Of a DNA stretch of 64,000 bases, positions 11,601-23,365 are shown piece after piece. Location: assembly GCA_949317995.1 (NCBI GenBank), contig OX439045.1:40381693-40445692 (forward strand), in the 5' to 3' direction. Source of the stretch: Acholoe squamosa. Taxonomy: Eukaryota; Annelida; Polychaeta; Phyllodocida; Polynoidae. The stretch's first letter is position 1. Each line of letters begins with the position of its first letter. The notes beneath the pieces were generated by a model. That model saw only the letters and a list, made by a program, of their open reading frames with translations. It was not told where the DNA came from and ran no database searches. Both the position numbers and the translations under genes were made by a program.

Positions 11601-13020
11601 CATTGTGCTTATCATTATTCTGCTCTTCTCTCGTTTTACCCTTTAGGGATCGCTGGTTTACCCTACCATGTAAACATTAGATAAGACCAAATGCGCCTTT
11701 TGGTGTTACTGTTTTAATATTGACAATAAATTTCTTCTAAAATATATCTCAAAGCCATATGCAATCGCCTTTTGAGGACAGTATCTGCTACATGTATCCC
11801 ACAAAAGCTCACTTTCCTTACAATCATCAACTCTGTGATTATATAGAACCCAATGAAGCCTCTATAATTGTTGATATTTCCTGCATCTCAAATCTGTTGA
11901 CCGAATCGGGTTACAGATGTGAGATCACAATGTTGTGATCTGATAGGAGTGGCCGAATGTGACCTAAAGATTTGAGGGGAAAAAACGCTGACGCATTTTG
12001 AGAGTTATGGACCGATGGGCTCTAAATCCCAAGAAGGCCTTTACGTCACAGATTTGAGAGGAGCTTTTAGAGACTAACAGGAGTAGGGACCTCACAAGGA
12101 CAACTGAAGTTGTCTGCACCGTATAAAGCTAGGATGTCTCTCCATGTGACAAGCTGTTCCCATAATGCCCTCCATGCAACACCGGGTCTGCTGGCTCTTA
12201 GTATCTCTATGCAGCTTCTGTCTATGACTGGGCGACAGCAACCCTACTCCAGTCCCTGAGTGGATGTTGCTCCAGGCCCTAGAAGCTGTTAGTAGAACTG
12301 TACTCCAGGTACAGCATAGTAGCACTCCTCTAGCTGTGGTTGGGATAACGTTCTAGATCCAGCCACCTATGCATGGATCTTGTTCTCAGTAGAAAATAGC
12401 CTTTAATCTGCGCCTTGTAGCGACATGGATTTAGAAACATAAGCTTGAACTAGGACGCTTTTTAGTCTCAGGGGTTATATTGCCTATGACTGACGGGCAG
12501 AATGACGCGAATCTGATCGATGTATTTCTTTTTTCTTTGCCACCACAAGCTTTCAGTTCATTCAAAGGCCGAGAAAAAACACAACGCATGTCCAATTGGG
12601 ATCAATCGCAGGGAATAGCCGTCGGGATGTATCCAATTTTGTCTACTCAAAATATCCTGTATTGTTGGAAAGTGAGTGACTTGTGGCTTTATCCACAAAT
12701 ATCTCACTATATTAATAGAGCAATAGTTATTGCACCTCTGGGTATCACACCTCACGTTAGACTTTTCTTTTTTTTTCTGATGGGAGCTGCCACTAATCCC
12801 CATCTACCATTTGCTGCTTTTTCTTTACCCCATTAGAGCGAGCCACTCGTGAGTAACTCGTGAAGGGTTACCGTCATCTTTTTTTCTCTGTTTACCCGTT
12901 AAATGTACTTCAAAGGAGCCCATTTCCTTATTGCATTTACCTAACAAGATCTGCCCATTGCTACTTTGTCGCAGATATTGGTCACCTTTCTTTAGTAACC
13001 TTTTTTATTTATTTGTGTTA
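11601..13020. other. unassigned sequence between duplicated blocks
   Basis: No gene recognised. The 118-codon plus-strand frame (12480-12836) and the frames opposite it show no motif. Confidence 0.4.
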
Positions 13021-13800
13021 GAAGGCATTTCTCAGGACGGTACGACTAGGCCCCTTCAAATTATAGTGAAAAAAAAACCCCAAACAATCTAATGCCATTA
13101 CAGCCCTAAACCTGGTGATCACTAATGATTGCACTGGAAGGCTGCCCTGCCAAACTTTGTGTAATTACTACATCACATGCTGATCGTACAGAACAGTCGT
13201 AGGGCATGACCTACAATAAGTGTTTAGTTGTATCATTTTGGGAACTGCCTTGATGAACCTCGTTTTTCAGTACAAATATCAGATTTTATGATGATGAAAA
13301 AAATAAGGTTGGGCAGTTTTTCAAATGAACATATGAGAAAAGAAATGATACATAACGTTTTCGTCCTAGACACGTTAAACCCCAGGTGTTACATATCAGC
13401 GAGGGCTGTGTATGCTTTAAACTGCCATAAGGGCAGGATGCCATCAACTTTGGGAAGCATGCAATCCCTTCCGTTTCCAAAGTTCTCTGGGGGGATTTTC
13501 TTTCAACCTTTCTGTTATTAATGCCTCATTCTTTTCCGTTTTTGTATTTGGCAGAGCTCAAGAAGTCTTTACAACAAGCATAATCAGCAAGGCCTCAGGA
13601 GTATTACAGTGTAGGCTGGAGCTGATAGAAAACAAACAAGTCTGTCAATGGAGGCTCTGCCTGGACTGCAGTGCGGTGTGAAAGACGCCTGACACTGCAT
13701 GTCTTTGGGGATGGATAGGGCGCAAGTAGAGAAAGGGTTGTAATGTCTAGGGGAGACCATTAGTATGGGAACTTGTGTCTACTAAGTAGTCTATGCCACA
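13021..13800. repeat. segmental duplication, copy B, with diverged MITE (13021-13251)
   Basis: It starts with GAAGGCATTTCTCAGGACGG, continues through a relative of the 10638-10909 element including CTGATCGTACAGA and GTCGTAGGGCAT, and ends with the block homologous to 11370-11600. The inverted end at 13235-13251 is more eroded than in copy A. Confidence 0.6.
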
Positions 13801-14518
13801 TGCTTACGAACTCATGCAATATATAAATTGGCAATTTTTCAACAGTTAGAATACCACCAATTTACCGCTGTGTCCCAAATTTTAGCAATAGCATGCCCCC
13901 TCTCTACCTTCTTCCTTAGTTAACGCCTATTTAACGCTCATCTTGACATTCTTGCATGCTGATAAAGGAAGAGATCCCTGGACATTACCACTGATTACGG
14001 GTTTCCATTTGTTTTGACAATGGTGTCCTTTTTTCCTCTGATCTCTCAAATGCAAGTTGGGTGCAACAAGACTTAGTTGAAAATACGCCTAGCTTGGATG
14101 CACGTTGCCTTATAGACATTACAATAATGGTGGTATAACGTTGGTTGCATGTTAAGATGCACTTTTATCTCAAATTGAATACGAGAACTCCATAGGTTTA
14201 ACCAAGAACTTTAGATATTTATCAGGTAAAACGTCATTTTGTTTATCGAGATTATCCTTGATGCTTATTTGTAAAGTTTATTTGCTCATTTTGCTGTAAT
14301 TTTAGATATTATGCATGATTCTACTACTTTCTCTGTTCTTTCACACATCATCAATCCTAATTGTATTTCATAATATCGGCTAATTGGGTGCGACACACCA
14401 GAGATAAAATATCATGGCATATGATTTTGGTTCGAATTATCCAGAGATCTGCATCTGTATAAGGTCGAAAATCATAGAAGGTTTGCATATGACGAATTTG
14501 GAGGTATACCTCCAAAGC
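13801..14518. other. unassigned sequence
   Basis: AT-rich, no gene or repeat recognised. Confidence 0.4.
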
Positions 14519-14570
14519 AAATTCGAAGAGTAGGGGCTGGAATATATTCCAGCCCCTACTCTTCAAATTT
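14519..14570. repeat. near-perfect palindrome
   Basis: Positions 14525-14564 form a perfect 40-base palindrome centred on ATAT, with half-site GAAGAGTAGGGGCTGGAATA. Apart from one mismatched pair it continues outward with AAATT/AATTT, giving 52 bases able to form a cruciform or hairpin with essentially no loop. Confidence 0.9.
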
Positions 14571-16208
14571 AAGTTTCCCCTTCTATTTCTTTGGCTCAAA
14601 GTGTCAGGCTGGATGAGATCTTCATGTTACATATGGTTTTTGATGGTCCCATATGCATATTTTGGGCTCCAGGGGGGTAAAATGTGCCCAAAATGACCAA
14701 AATTGTCTGGGCGAAATTGTGTCTGGGAGAATGACATTTGAGGTACAAGCCATGTTCATACCTCCATGAAAATCTTAGGTCCAGACTATTTTGACCTGTA
14801 GATTGAGAAAATCACATTATCATTTATATCAGATGTGTCCTTGCTATTGTAAAAGAAGCATACTTATAAGAATTCTTTTTTTGGGCACATGTCTGGGCGA
14901 ATGACATGTAAGGCCCCATATACACACTTTCTACAATTTGTGACCATAAAAAGGAGTATGTTAAGCACTTATTGAATCGGCAAATTGCAGTGGAAGGTCG
15001 TTTAATGCATGCTTTGCCTCCGGCGGGTATTACTCAGCATATATATAAATGACAATCTGATCATATATAAGCTCTGTGTGCAACATTATCTTTCCTATAG
15101 GAATCTGTGTAAATCTACATCTTCTTTTGACGGGTGGATGACAGAAACCCTACTCCTTGTCCGATGCAAATCCCATACCAGTATACAAAGACTGTCAGTT
15201 TTGAGTTGGTATACTCTAGTTACAATGCTCCTGTTCTGTATAAAGCTAAGTTAAGGGATAACGCTAATTGTAAAAAAATGGACATCAATTTCACTCTGCT
15301 TAATGAATTTTTGTGAGAGTGATAGGTCCCAATGGCCCCCATGTATTATTTCAAACGTTCTATGTACAAGATAGCCCCCTTTGGATTTCCAGCCGAGTTT
15401 GCAAGTACAGCCACAGTCTTTCGACGGCGGTATACCAAGGGTTATACCATGTTTATGGGCCATATTTGCATAATTTTGCATTCAAGTTTAGGGATAAGAC
15501 TCGTGCAATTAACCATGGCTAGGATGAACAGTAGTTGACACTAAACCGAAACAGAATTTTGACAGCGAGTTGATGACAGAATATATGAGCCATTTCTAGC
15601 TTTTACATACCAGATCTGACGAAAAGACTTGAAGGGAAGAATGTATGGAGGTTAGTAGTCTTGTAGATTCAATGATATTAAGGCAAAATATAATAAAAAA
15701 AACACTTGTAAACTTTTAAAGCGAGCGACTGGCTGCTCGTCTCCGCCATAATGTCAACATATAGAAAGTGCTATATGCTTCTTGTCGGACAGCGAACCGG
15801 GACCGATCATATTTTCGCCATTTTGAGGGAATATAGCCTTTAATTCTTCTATGAAACATAGGAACAGTAAAACATAGGAACAGTAAAAAGAAGAACAGGG
15901 TTTTTTTCCTATAGGTGCTGACAATAACGAGGCTTTTGATTTACTGTATGACAGGACAATTCTCAAAGTATTGCAGCTATTGCCCTCATTAATTTTTTCG
16001 TGCTCTCCCGATAAAGAATTCTAGCAGGTGGAATATTTGCAGTGATTTCAATCGACTGCATATCTGATCTCTAATAATTCATCGTGGAGAAAATCATGGT
16101 GGTGCCGTATCAAGCTCATTGCAGTCGCAGCTATCCAAATACACTCTCTACCCTACGTATAGCTTAAATGGCCTTACACTGAAAACCTATCCATAAAAAG
16201 GTACTCTG
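14571..16208. other. unassigned sequence
   Basis: No gene recognised. Overlapping short frames at 15009-15540 on both strands lack motifs. Confidence 0.4.
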
Positions 16209-16312
16209 TGCAGAGGATTTAGGCCCTCAATTTGAGGACTTTGGTCGTCAAATTGAGGACATTAAGTCCTCACATTGGGGACCCAAAATCCTCAAATTGA
16301 TCACTTTTTATG
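16209..16312. repeat. cluster of short inverted CCTCAAATTGAGG motifs
   Basis: Within about 100 bp, the motif CCTCAAATTGAGGAC or its complement occurs five times in alternating orientation (near 16220, 16235, 16250, 16270 and 16295). It is a self-complementary patch that may be a small foldback element; its ends cannot be defined. Confidence 0.55.
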
Positions 16313-16839
16313 AGGAAGCAATGTAATCAATATGATGGGTCTGTTCAAAGTCAATCTTGAGAGTGTAAATTTTGAAATCGAGTGATGTATGCCCTATCCA
16401 GCATACACATAAATGGCTATTGCAACATTTGTAAAGTAGAATATGACATACAGTGTGAAATATTGATCACACTGCAGCATAGTAGAGTAAATCTGTTGTC
16501 TTCAAAATGATGACCCCATCCTAAGGTTGATCACACAGGGTGACCATTTCTGAGGGAGAGGACTTTTATATAGGCTTAAGTTATCAGTTTAGATTACAAG
16601 GAAACTTTCATATCATACTGCTATTCGTACACATCCCTTAGCCCTATCGTTCAGGAAGACGTGGCGCGATGCATCACCTGGACTCTGAAGACTATGTGCA
16701 GACCTCACTGCGTGTAAAAAATCCCTATGGCTACAGTAAACACATTAACAGGAAGGTCTTAGGACGCAGCCAGAGGCAGGCCTTGTCTTTTGTTGTAGAC
16801 TCAATGTAACCATGGTTACACTTCCGGTGTCGATCAAAG
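16313..16839. other. unassigned sequence upstream of the candidate first exon
   Basis: No repeat recognised. The last ~30 bases contain CACTTCCGG, an ETS-type motif, directly ahead of a start codon in AAAGATGGCGGC context. Confidence 0.35.
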
Positions 16840-16993
16840 ATGGCGGCGGCCGTGATGATGAGATCATGTTCAGGTCTCACTAAGCTAATTGATCGTGTCA
16901 CGTGCCGCAACCTGAGCCCTGAGCGATGTATGAGCACTTCTGGAATGCTCCAGTGCTGTATAAATTTATTCTCTGTCCTAATTATGGTTGAAG
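16840..16993 (+). CDS. possible first coding exon of a nuclear gene for a mitochondrial protein
   Basis: The ATG at 16840 lies in AAAGATGGCGGC, close to the TISU/YY1 start context found in housekeeping and mitochondrial genes of animals, with an ETS-like CTTCCGG about 25 bases upstream. The predicted N-terminus, MAAAVMMRSCSGLTKLIDRV then TCRNLSPERCMSTSG, is basic, free of acidic residues at the start, and resembles a mitochondrial presequence. A good donor, AAG|GTAACT, follows at 16993/16994; an alternative GAT|GTATGA lies at 16927/16928. No downstream exon is recognised, so the gene cannot be named. Confidence 0.35.
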
Positions 16994-19360
16994 GTAACTG
17001 GCCAACTAATGTTTTAAACAGATATAATATGCAACGTGCATATAATATGAATACATGTAAACTTCAGCTATGGCTAAATTAATGCTTTCTTGATTGATAA
17101 CATGAAACCTCTAGGTCAGATTTTCAGTTTTAGGCAGCGGTTTGATAAAAAAAAAAACCCAAAAGAAAACTAAGGAACAAAATATATCATCATAATCTTA
17201 ATCAAGGGTGTGTTGTACGTACTGTACATAATATATTTTAGCAAGGGAGGGGTCATGCATGTATCCTCAGGATGGGGTAAATAATTTGATGCACAAGGCA
17301 AGGGACAGTGAGTCTATCAATACGACTGAGGATCCTATAGGCTTATAGATCCTATACTTGAAGGCTCACTCAAGTCTGAGTGTTTATAGTAAGATTTCAT
17401 GCAGATAGAGCTATAGATCTAGGAATGCTTCTACTTAGCATCCAGGGCTTCATAGTTATGAGTGCCTCCAGACTATACACTCTCCACTATATAGCAATCT
17501 ATCGGTATTTCATACCTATAGGGGTCAAATATGATGTGCCAGATACAGTGATCTAAGTGAGACCGGAGCACCACTCAAGATAAACATCACAAGCTGAGCA
17601 CTCCTTCCCCTATTCTGAGGACAAATTAATACACGAAATACAATCTTTTATATCGTGGGGCATTTTTATGATAAAGTAGATTTAATCAAACATAAAGTAT
17701 TAAATTTTCGACCAGAACCATTAATTCTGAGGACTGCCACAGAGGACACCTATAAAAGCCTGAGTAGTTTAGTCCACAAACACTATCCTCCCTTCCATAA
17801 AACATGGCTATATTGGATAACTAATAGAATTGGAATAAGGGAATCGGCGGAACCCTCCAAGAAGAGCCACTTTCATTTTCTACATTGCCATACACAGAGC
17901 TAGTAATTATATGCGGTCACTTTAATGGCATCCACGCGTCTGGGAATTCTCTTTATGAGAACTTCTGTGGCCCTGTAATGGCTGGTAGCTTCTTATAAGC
18001 ACGCAATCTGTCACCTCAGAATGAATTTATTCAATTTCTTAAAGGGAAGTAATGGACATCTGTCATTTATAAATCACTTGGTCACTGTGTAGTGGATATT
18101 AGGCCTGTCTTAGGTTTATGAGGAGACTAAAAGTCTTATATGCTATTGGGATGAGAAGGAGAGAGCAAAGAGGCAGAAAAGCCGGCCGTCCTTGTAGCAG
18201 TGTTTTCCCTTTCCTTTCCCATCATGCAATAGTGGTTATGTGTAAAAGCTCACACATTCTTCGGTTAAGAAAATATCAAACAATCATAGGGGGATGCAGA
18301 CGTTTTGGAATTCGCTCTTTATTTGCCGTTTTGGATTGTGAATAGAAAGGAAGTATTGAATTGAGATGGTACTGAAATGTGTAGGCATGAAGAGGAGAAG
18401 ATAGAAACAGCCACTTGTACAATTATTAATATCAACCTGTTGTTTGAAACTTGAGTGCTTACACACCAGAAGAAATGAAGCTCTTACATTTGAAACCGAA
18501 GGAACTGTAAAATGATCAAATTTGGTTAATGAGCAAAGTGATACTTTCCTTTTTATGATTACAGTACTACTGAAACAATTAATTATAAAATATTAAATAC
18601 CATCTATAGGACTCTCTTTGATGAAATGGAGAGCGCGAAATAAGAGATTTTCTCACTGGATAGTGTTGTCTTTTTGCCCTTTTAGACAGTGATGTCTGTA
18701 TTTCTAAATAATAATGTGTTTTAATCTATATTTTTATCACTGATGCGCAATTTCTCCATGTTGCATTAGCTTTGCAAATTTTCATGTTGATTACCAAGTG
18801 TTATCAAGGAACAAGCTATACATTGATAAGTTTTTCGTGTTTTGTATTTTTCTTGTATTAATTTCCAAGTACTATATATATTATATATCTATATTAGGAT
18901 ACATAGCAGCCTACCTGCCATTTTTGTGTCTATAAACAGTCAGTGTAGTTGAGACCAAAACACTCACCAAACCAAGTGAGTTGTATACTTAGTTATACAT
19001 TGAACATCAACTCAAAATATCATCTTTTCTCTTATCTCGATGTGCATCATTTTATCTTTATGTTACAAGTCCTATCAATCAGGATGGGACTGTCTTTATA
19101 TACACAACTTAACAAGTAAAACTGAGCCTAATTTCTTTGGTCGCAATATTATCACCTCCTTTGCGTAGTGGAGCGAACAATAAACACATTTAGCCCTGGA
19201 AACAATGATGCTGAACTAACAGTAGGAATATAGCTTAAAATGGGTCAAAGAAGATATACCATCTGAGACACGGCCAGGTTTTTACACCAAGCCTGTAATT
19301 GTACCAAAATATTGTATCTTTACATCATTGTACATGACTGTATTTCATTCTGACCATTCT
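16994..19360. other. unassigned sequence, possibly intron
   Basis: AT-rich with a few short frames and no recognisable repeat. Confidence 0.35.
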
Positions 19361-19990
19361 GTTGTTTCTCCCATCAGGTCCACAAAGCTGGTAAGGGGAG
19401 CAGTCAACCATCTGCGGGTATTCCTGCGCACGGTGAGCAGATGAACCTATTACAACAGGGCCATTGACCAGTGCCAAGTCCTATTTGTGCTGCTGGGTAC
19501 TGCCTCCAGACACGGTATGAGTCAATGTATCTCCGGGGAACAGCATCAGGGGAGACGCCGTAGATCCATGCACCTCAGCCCCTAGCGACAGCCACCGGAA
19601 CTACATCAACACCCTGGTGACATCCCCTTTCCGGCGGCTGGTGTAAAAGGACTTTGTGGAACTGGATCTGTTGGGCACTGCAATAGGACAACAACAGCGT
19701 TTCACAACACCTTAAAAGTGATGCTTTATGCACAAGCCACCAGAGCTATCAGCATTTTTATTTAAGGAGAGACTGTGGGCCACAGTCTGGTGAAGCCATA
19801 GAGGGATCAGGAATGTCCTGACATCTGTAAGGGGCGATCGATGGAAGAGATTGCTTTAAGGCTTTGTCTTTAGTGCTCTGCCAGCTGAGGATGGCAAGAA
19901 GCCAAAGTGAACCATCCCCGTTGCTCTCCCTAAGCTAGACCAGACGCCCCAGGCTATTTGTGAAGTGAATGCTCTGAGCACAATACAATT
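19361..19990 (+). other. locally GC-richer block, possibly decayed coding sequence
   Basis: This stretch is clearly richer in G and C than its surroundings and has short protein-like open segments interrupted by stops in every frame. It begins after a polypyrimidine stretch ending TTTCTCCCATCAG (about 19378), which would suit a splice acceptor. It may be a degraded gene copy or a 3' UTR; I cannot identify it. Confidence 0.25.
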
Positions 19991-20142
19991 CTACTTAGGG
20001 TCAACACTTACTTAATTAGGGAGAGCTGCGCCAACTACACATGTAGTATACATGTAAACTTTACTGGATATTCAACGTATAATTTACACATACAGAATGG
20101 GGATCAGGAAAGGATTTAGCCGGGAGTGGCCGTGTCTGCTGC

Positions 20143-20210
20143 CCGGAAGTGGCGTCATCTTCACAATGATGTGTACAGCCCTGACGTCCTGTCATGGAGC
20201 CATATCTGAG
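20143..20210 (+). other. candidate short first exon with ETS-type promoter motif
   Basis: CCCGGAAGTG (20143-20152, a consensus ETS site) precedes an ATG at 20166. The frame reads 15 codons (MMCTALTSCHGAISE) to a strong splice donor, GAG|GTAGGT, at 20210/20211. A TGACGT half-site lies within. It could be a coding first exon or a 5' UTR exon. Nothing further downstream connects to it. Confidence 0.25.
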
Positions 20211-20454
20211 GTAGGTTTTGATCAATCTTAGTCTTTTCTATCAGAAAAGAAGAAGTAAAAAATATCATCTTCACACACTATTCTATTCATAATGCAGTTT
20301 TACAGCGGGTGCGTATTTGATATAGGCATATGACTCACAGCTATGTTTTCTTTCTGAATGATGAATGGATTCTTTGCATAATTCTCAGAATAATACGTCT
20401 GCACCCCCACAGTGATATCGTTTTGGTCGATTTTTCTGTATAGCCCAATCCAAT

Positions 20455-23365
20455 TATAGCTCGATGCAGCAAGTTGGGAACCTGAGTGTTTTTCAGTTTT
20501 GGAGGCAGCTGTGCATGTAAAATGCCTTCATTCAAGGGACATTTTTGTATATGCTGCAGAAGACAAGTCTTGTGTATGATTCTATCTCAAAAATCATAAC
20601 AAAATATGAAAATAGAATCATTTGCTATGCAGTATTCCCTCATAATACATGTCAGACTAGACAAAATACCCTCTGTAGGTCCCATATGGGCTGGAAAAGC
20701 ACCATGCTTATAAATGTCTTCATCATTTTCAAGATAAGAATATCTGAAGACCTGAACAATGTGAACAGGTCCATGGTGCAAAAATCTTTTGTTTCTATTA
20801 AATTCCATCATCAATTGTTGTTTTGACCTGATGACCCATTGAAACCCATATTGAAATGCTATTAGAAGCCCATATTAGGCATGTGAGGCCTATCATAATG
20901 CACTATTGAGCTATTTAGCTGTAAATAGCAACAAAAGCGTTGTCGGCACCAAAGACTAGAATCATAAGATGTGCCTAATTCTTCTCACACTTATTGTATC
21001 ACTTAGATATTTTACATGCCTTTAAAGATGATCAAGTAGACCATAAAAATGGATAATTCTGGTATCAATGGGTGATCATGCATCCATATATGGTGATCTA
21101 TGTGGTCCCATATCAAAAACCAAGCAGAAATTTTGCTGAAAATCACAGTTTTTGCAAACTAACAAAAATCACATGTTTCCCATAGTGTAATAAGCCACCA
21201 TAGAGGTAGGGAAGAAAGGCATACTCCCCAGCAAATTGTCGTTATCTGTCGCCATGATTGGTCATCAATGGTGACTCCTTTTTGAGTGATAACTCACTGC
21301 GTCATCTTTCGCCACTGTGTGTCAGTCTCACATGGCATGGCAATTTATCACAACAGTCACCAGCATGATCTCACTCACTGCGTGAGTATGTCCCACCCCT
21401 TGTCATCCCTCACAAAGCATGGTGACTTATCACCACCATCGCCAACATGGATCTAACTCACTGCGTGAGTATGTGCCACTGCCTGTCAACTCTCACTCAG
21501 AATGGCGGCTTATCACAAGCATCGCCAACATGGATCTGACTCACTGTGTGATTATGTACCACTCCCGGTCAGCTCTCAATCAGAATGGCAGGTTATCACC
21601 ACCATCGCCAACATGGATCTCACTCACTCCGTCAATATGTGCCACTGCCTGTCAACTCTCACTCAGAATGGCGGCTTATCACAAGCATCGCCAACATGGA
21701 TCTGACTCACTGTGTGATTATGTACCACTCCCGTGCCACTGGCATCAACTCTCACACAAAATGGCGACTTATCACTACCATTGCCAACATTGGTCTCACT
21801 CAATGCGTGAACTTGTGTCACTCCATGTCAATGCTCTCTGAGGATTGCATCATCTGTCAGTCACTCTCACTCAGAATGGCAACTTATCACCACCATTGCC
21901 AGCCTTTGTCTCACTCAATACGTGAATTTGTGTCACTCCAAGTCAATGGTCTCTGAGGATTGCATCATCTGTTTCTCACTCTAATTCAGAATGGCAACTT
22001 ATCACCACCATTGCCAAAGTTGTTGAGACAGCACCACTGTTCAACATGTAGCCTATCTAGGAAGTGTGGGCATGAAGTATAAGTCCCATACTTATAAAAT
22101 GTGCTTTGTTGCACACTGATTTCCATGTAATACTTCAGGGTTGAATCAAACAAGATTATATAGAGAAAATATCAATTGAATTTAGATAGAGGTAACTCTA
22201 AAATAAAAGCAACTATCCATAAACACATTTTGTCTGGTTACAGGAAAAATACATAAGGAAGTATCTACATGAACACCTTGTCTGTGGTTAGAGGGAAGAT
22301 ATATATGGCAGTACCTTCTCTGGCAAAACATACATTGATCTGGTAGATGTGAGGCTGCATGATTACCAATGTCGATGATCATGAGCTTTTCATCTAACAA
22401 GATGAGTGATCACCAGCATCGCCATCACTGGTGAGTCTGAGTGATCACCACTCTCGCCATCCATGGTGAACCTGCGCTATGACGTGGTGCGCATTTCATC
22501 TAGCGAGGTGAGCGATCAACCGCCTTGCCATCCCTGGTGAGTGTGAGTCATCACGATCCTCGCCAACCGTGGTGAATGTGCATTATGGCATGGTGTGCGT
22601 TTCATCTAGCGAGATGAATGATCACCTGAGTGACCATCCCCCGTGAGTGTGAGTGATCACGATCCTTGCCATCTGTGGTGAACGTGTGTTATGACGTGGT
22701 GTGCGTCTCATCTAGCGAAGTGAGTGATCACTCATGTCGCCATCCCTGGTGAGGATGAGTGATCACTCATGTCGCCATCCCTGGTGAGGATGAGTGATCA
22801 CTCATGTCGCCATCTCTGGTGAACATGCACTATGACGAGGTGCGTGTTTCATCTAGCGAGGTGAGTGATCACCTGCGTCGCCATCCCTGGTGAGTCTGAG
22901 TGATCACCATCCTCGCCATCTGAGGTGAGGCCATGTGATCACCACCATTGCTATTCCTGGTGATCTTGTGCTATAACGACGTCGTGTGAGCCACTTCACA
23001 CAGGTTGACGAGGAATCACGACAATTTGCTGGGTCATTTATAAACTTGATGGGTCAGTATTATGCACTATCTATCAAAAACTTATGGTTAGAATATTTTT
23101 TCACAAAATATATAGGGCCAAACTTTGAAAAACAGTTATTTTTTTAAACTAATGATTTTTAAATTCATAATTTGTACTTCAGTGGTAAACTGTGCACTAT
23201 ATTATTGTTATACTATCTACCTTGGCCTGAAAGCAATGAGTTTCATCTTTCATTTGCTGCAAATATTGTGTAAATCGGATAATTTTTGGCTAAACTACAG
23301 CATTTCTTAGCGAAAATTCAGGAAAAACTAAGTTTTAGGTTCCCAACTTGCTGCATCGAGCTATA
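20455..23365. mobile_element. inverted-repeat element containing a nested transposon
   Basis: A perfect 29-bp terminal inverted repeat starting TATAGCTCGATGCAGC lies at 20455-20483 and, inverted, at 23337-23365. The full-length repeat-rich transposon (21227-23033) lies inside, leaving about 1.1 kb of this element's own sequence. That sequence has no transposase-like frame, so it is non-autonomous. No clear target duplication is seen. Confidence 0.6.
21227..23033 (-). mobile_element. full-length repeat-rich non-autonomous DNA transposon
   Basis: The termini are inverted: CCCAGCAAATTGTCGT at 21227-21242 and its complement ending at 23033. Between them, in order, are the ~83-bp subrepeat array (about 21290-22010), a unique core (22010-22410) and the GATCACTCA array (22410-22990). 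This is the same order as the 5.7-8.8 kb copies, in reverse. There is no transposase gene. A possible 2-bp TC duplication flanks it. It is the only copy here with both ends, so it defines the family. Confidence 0.75.
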
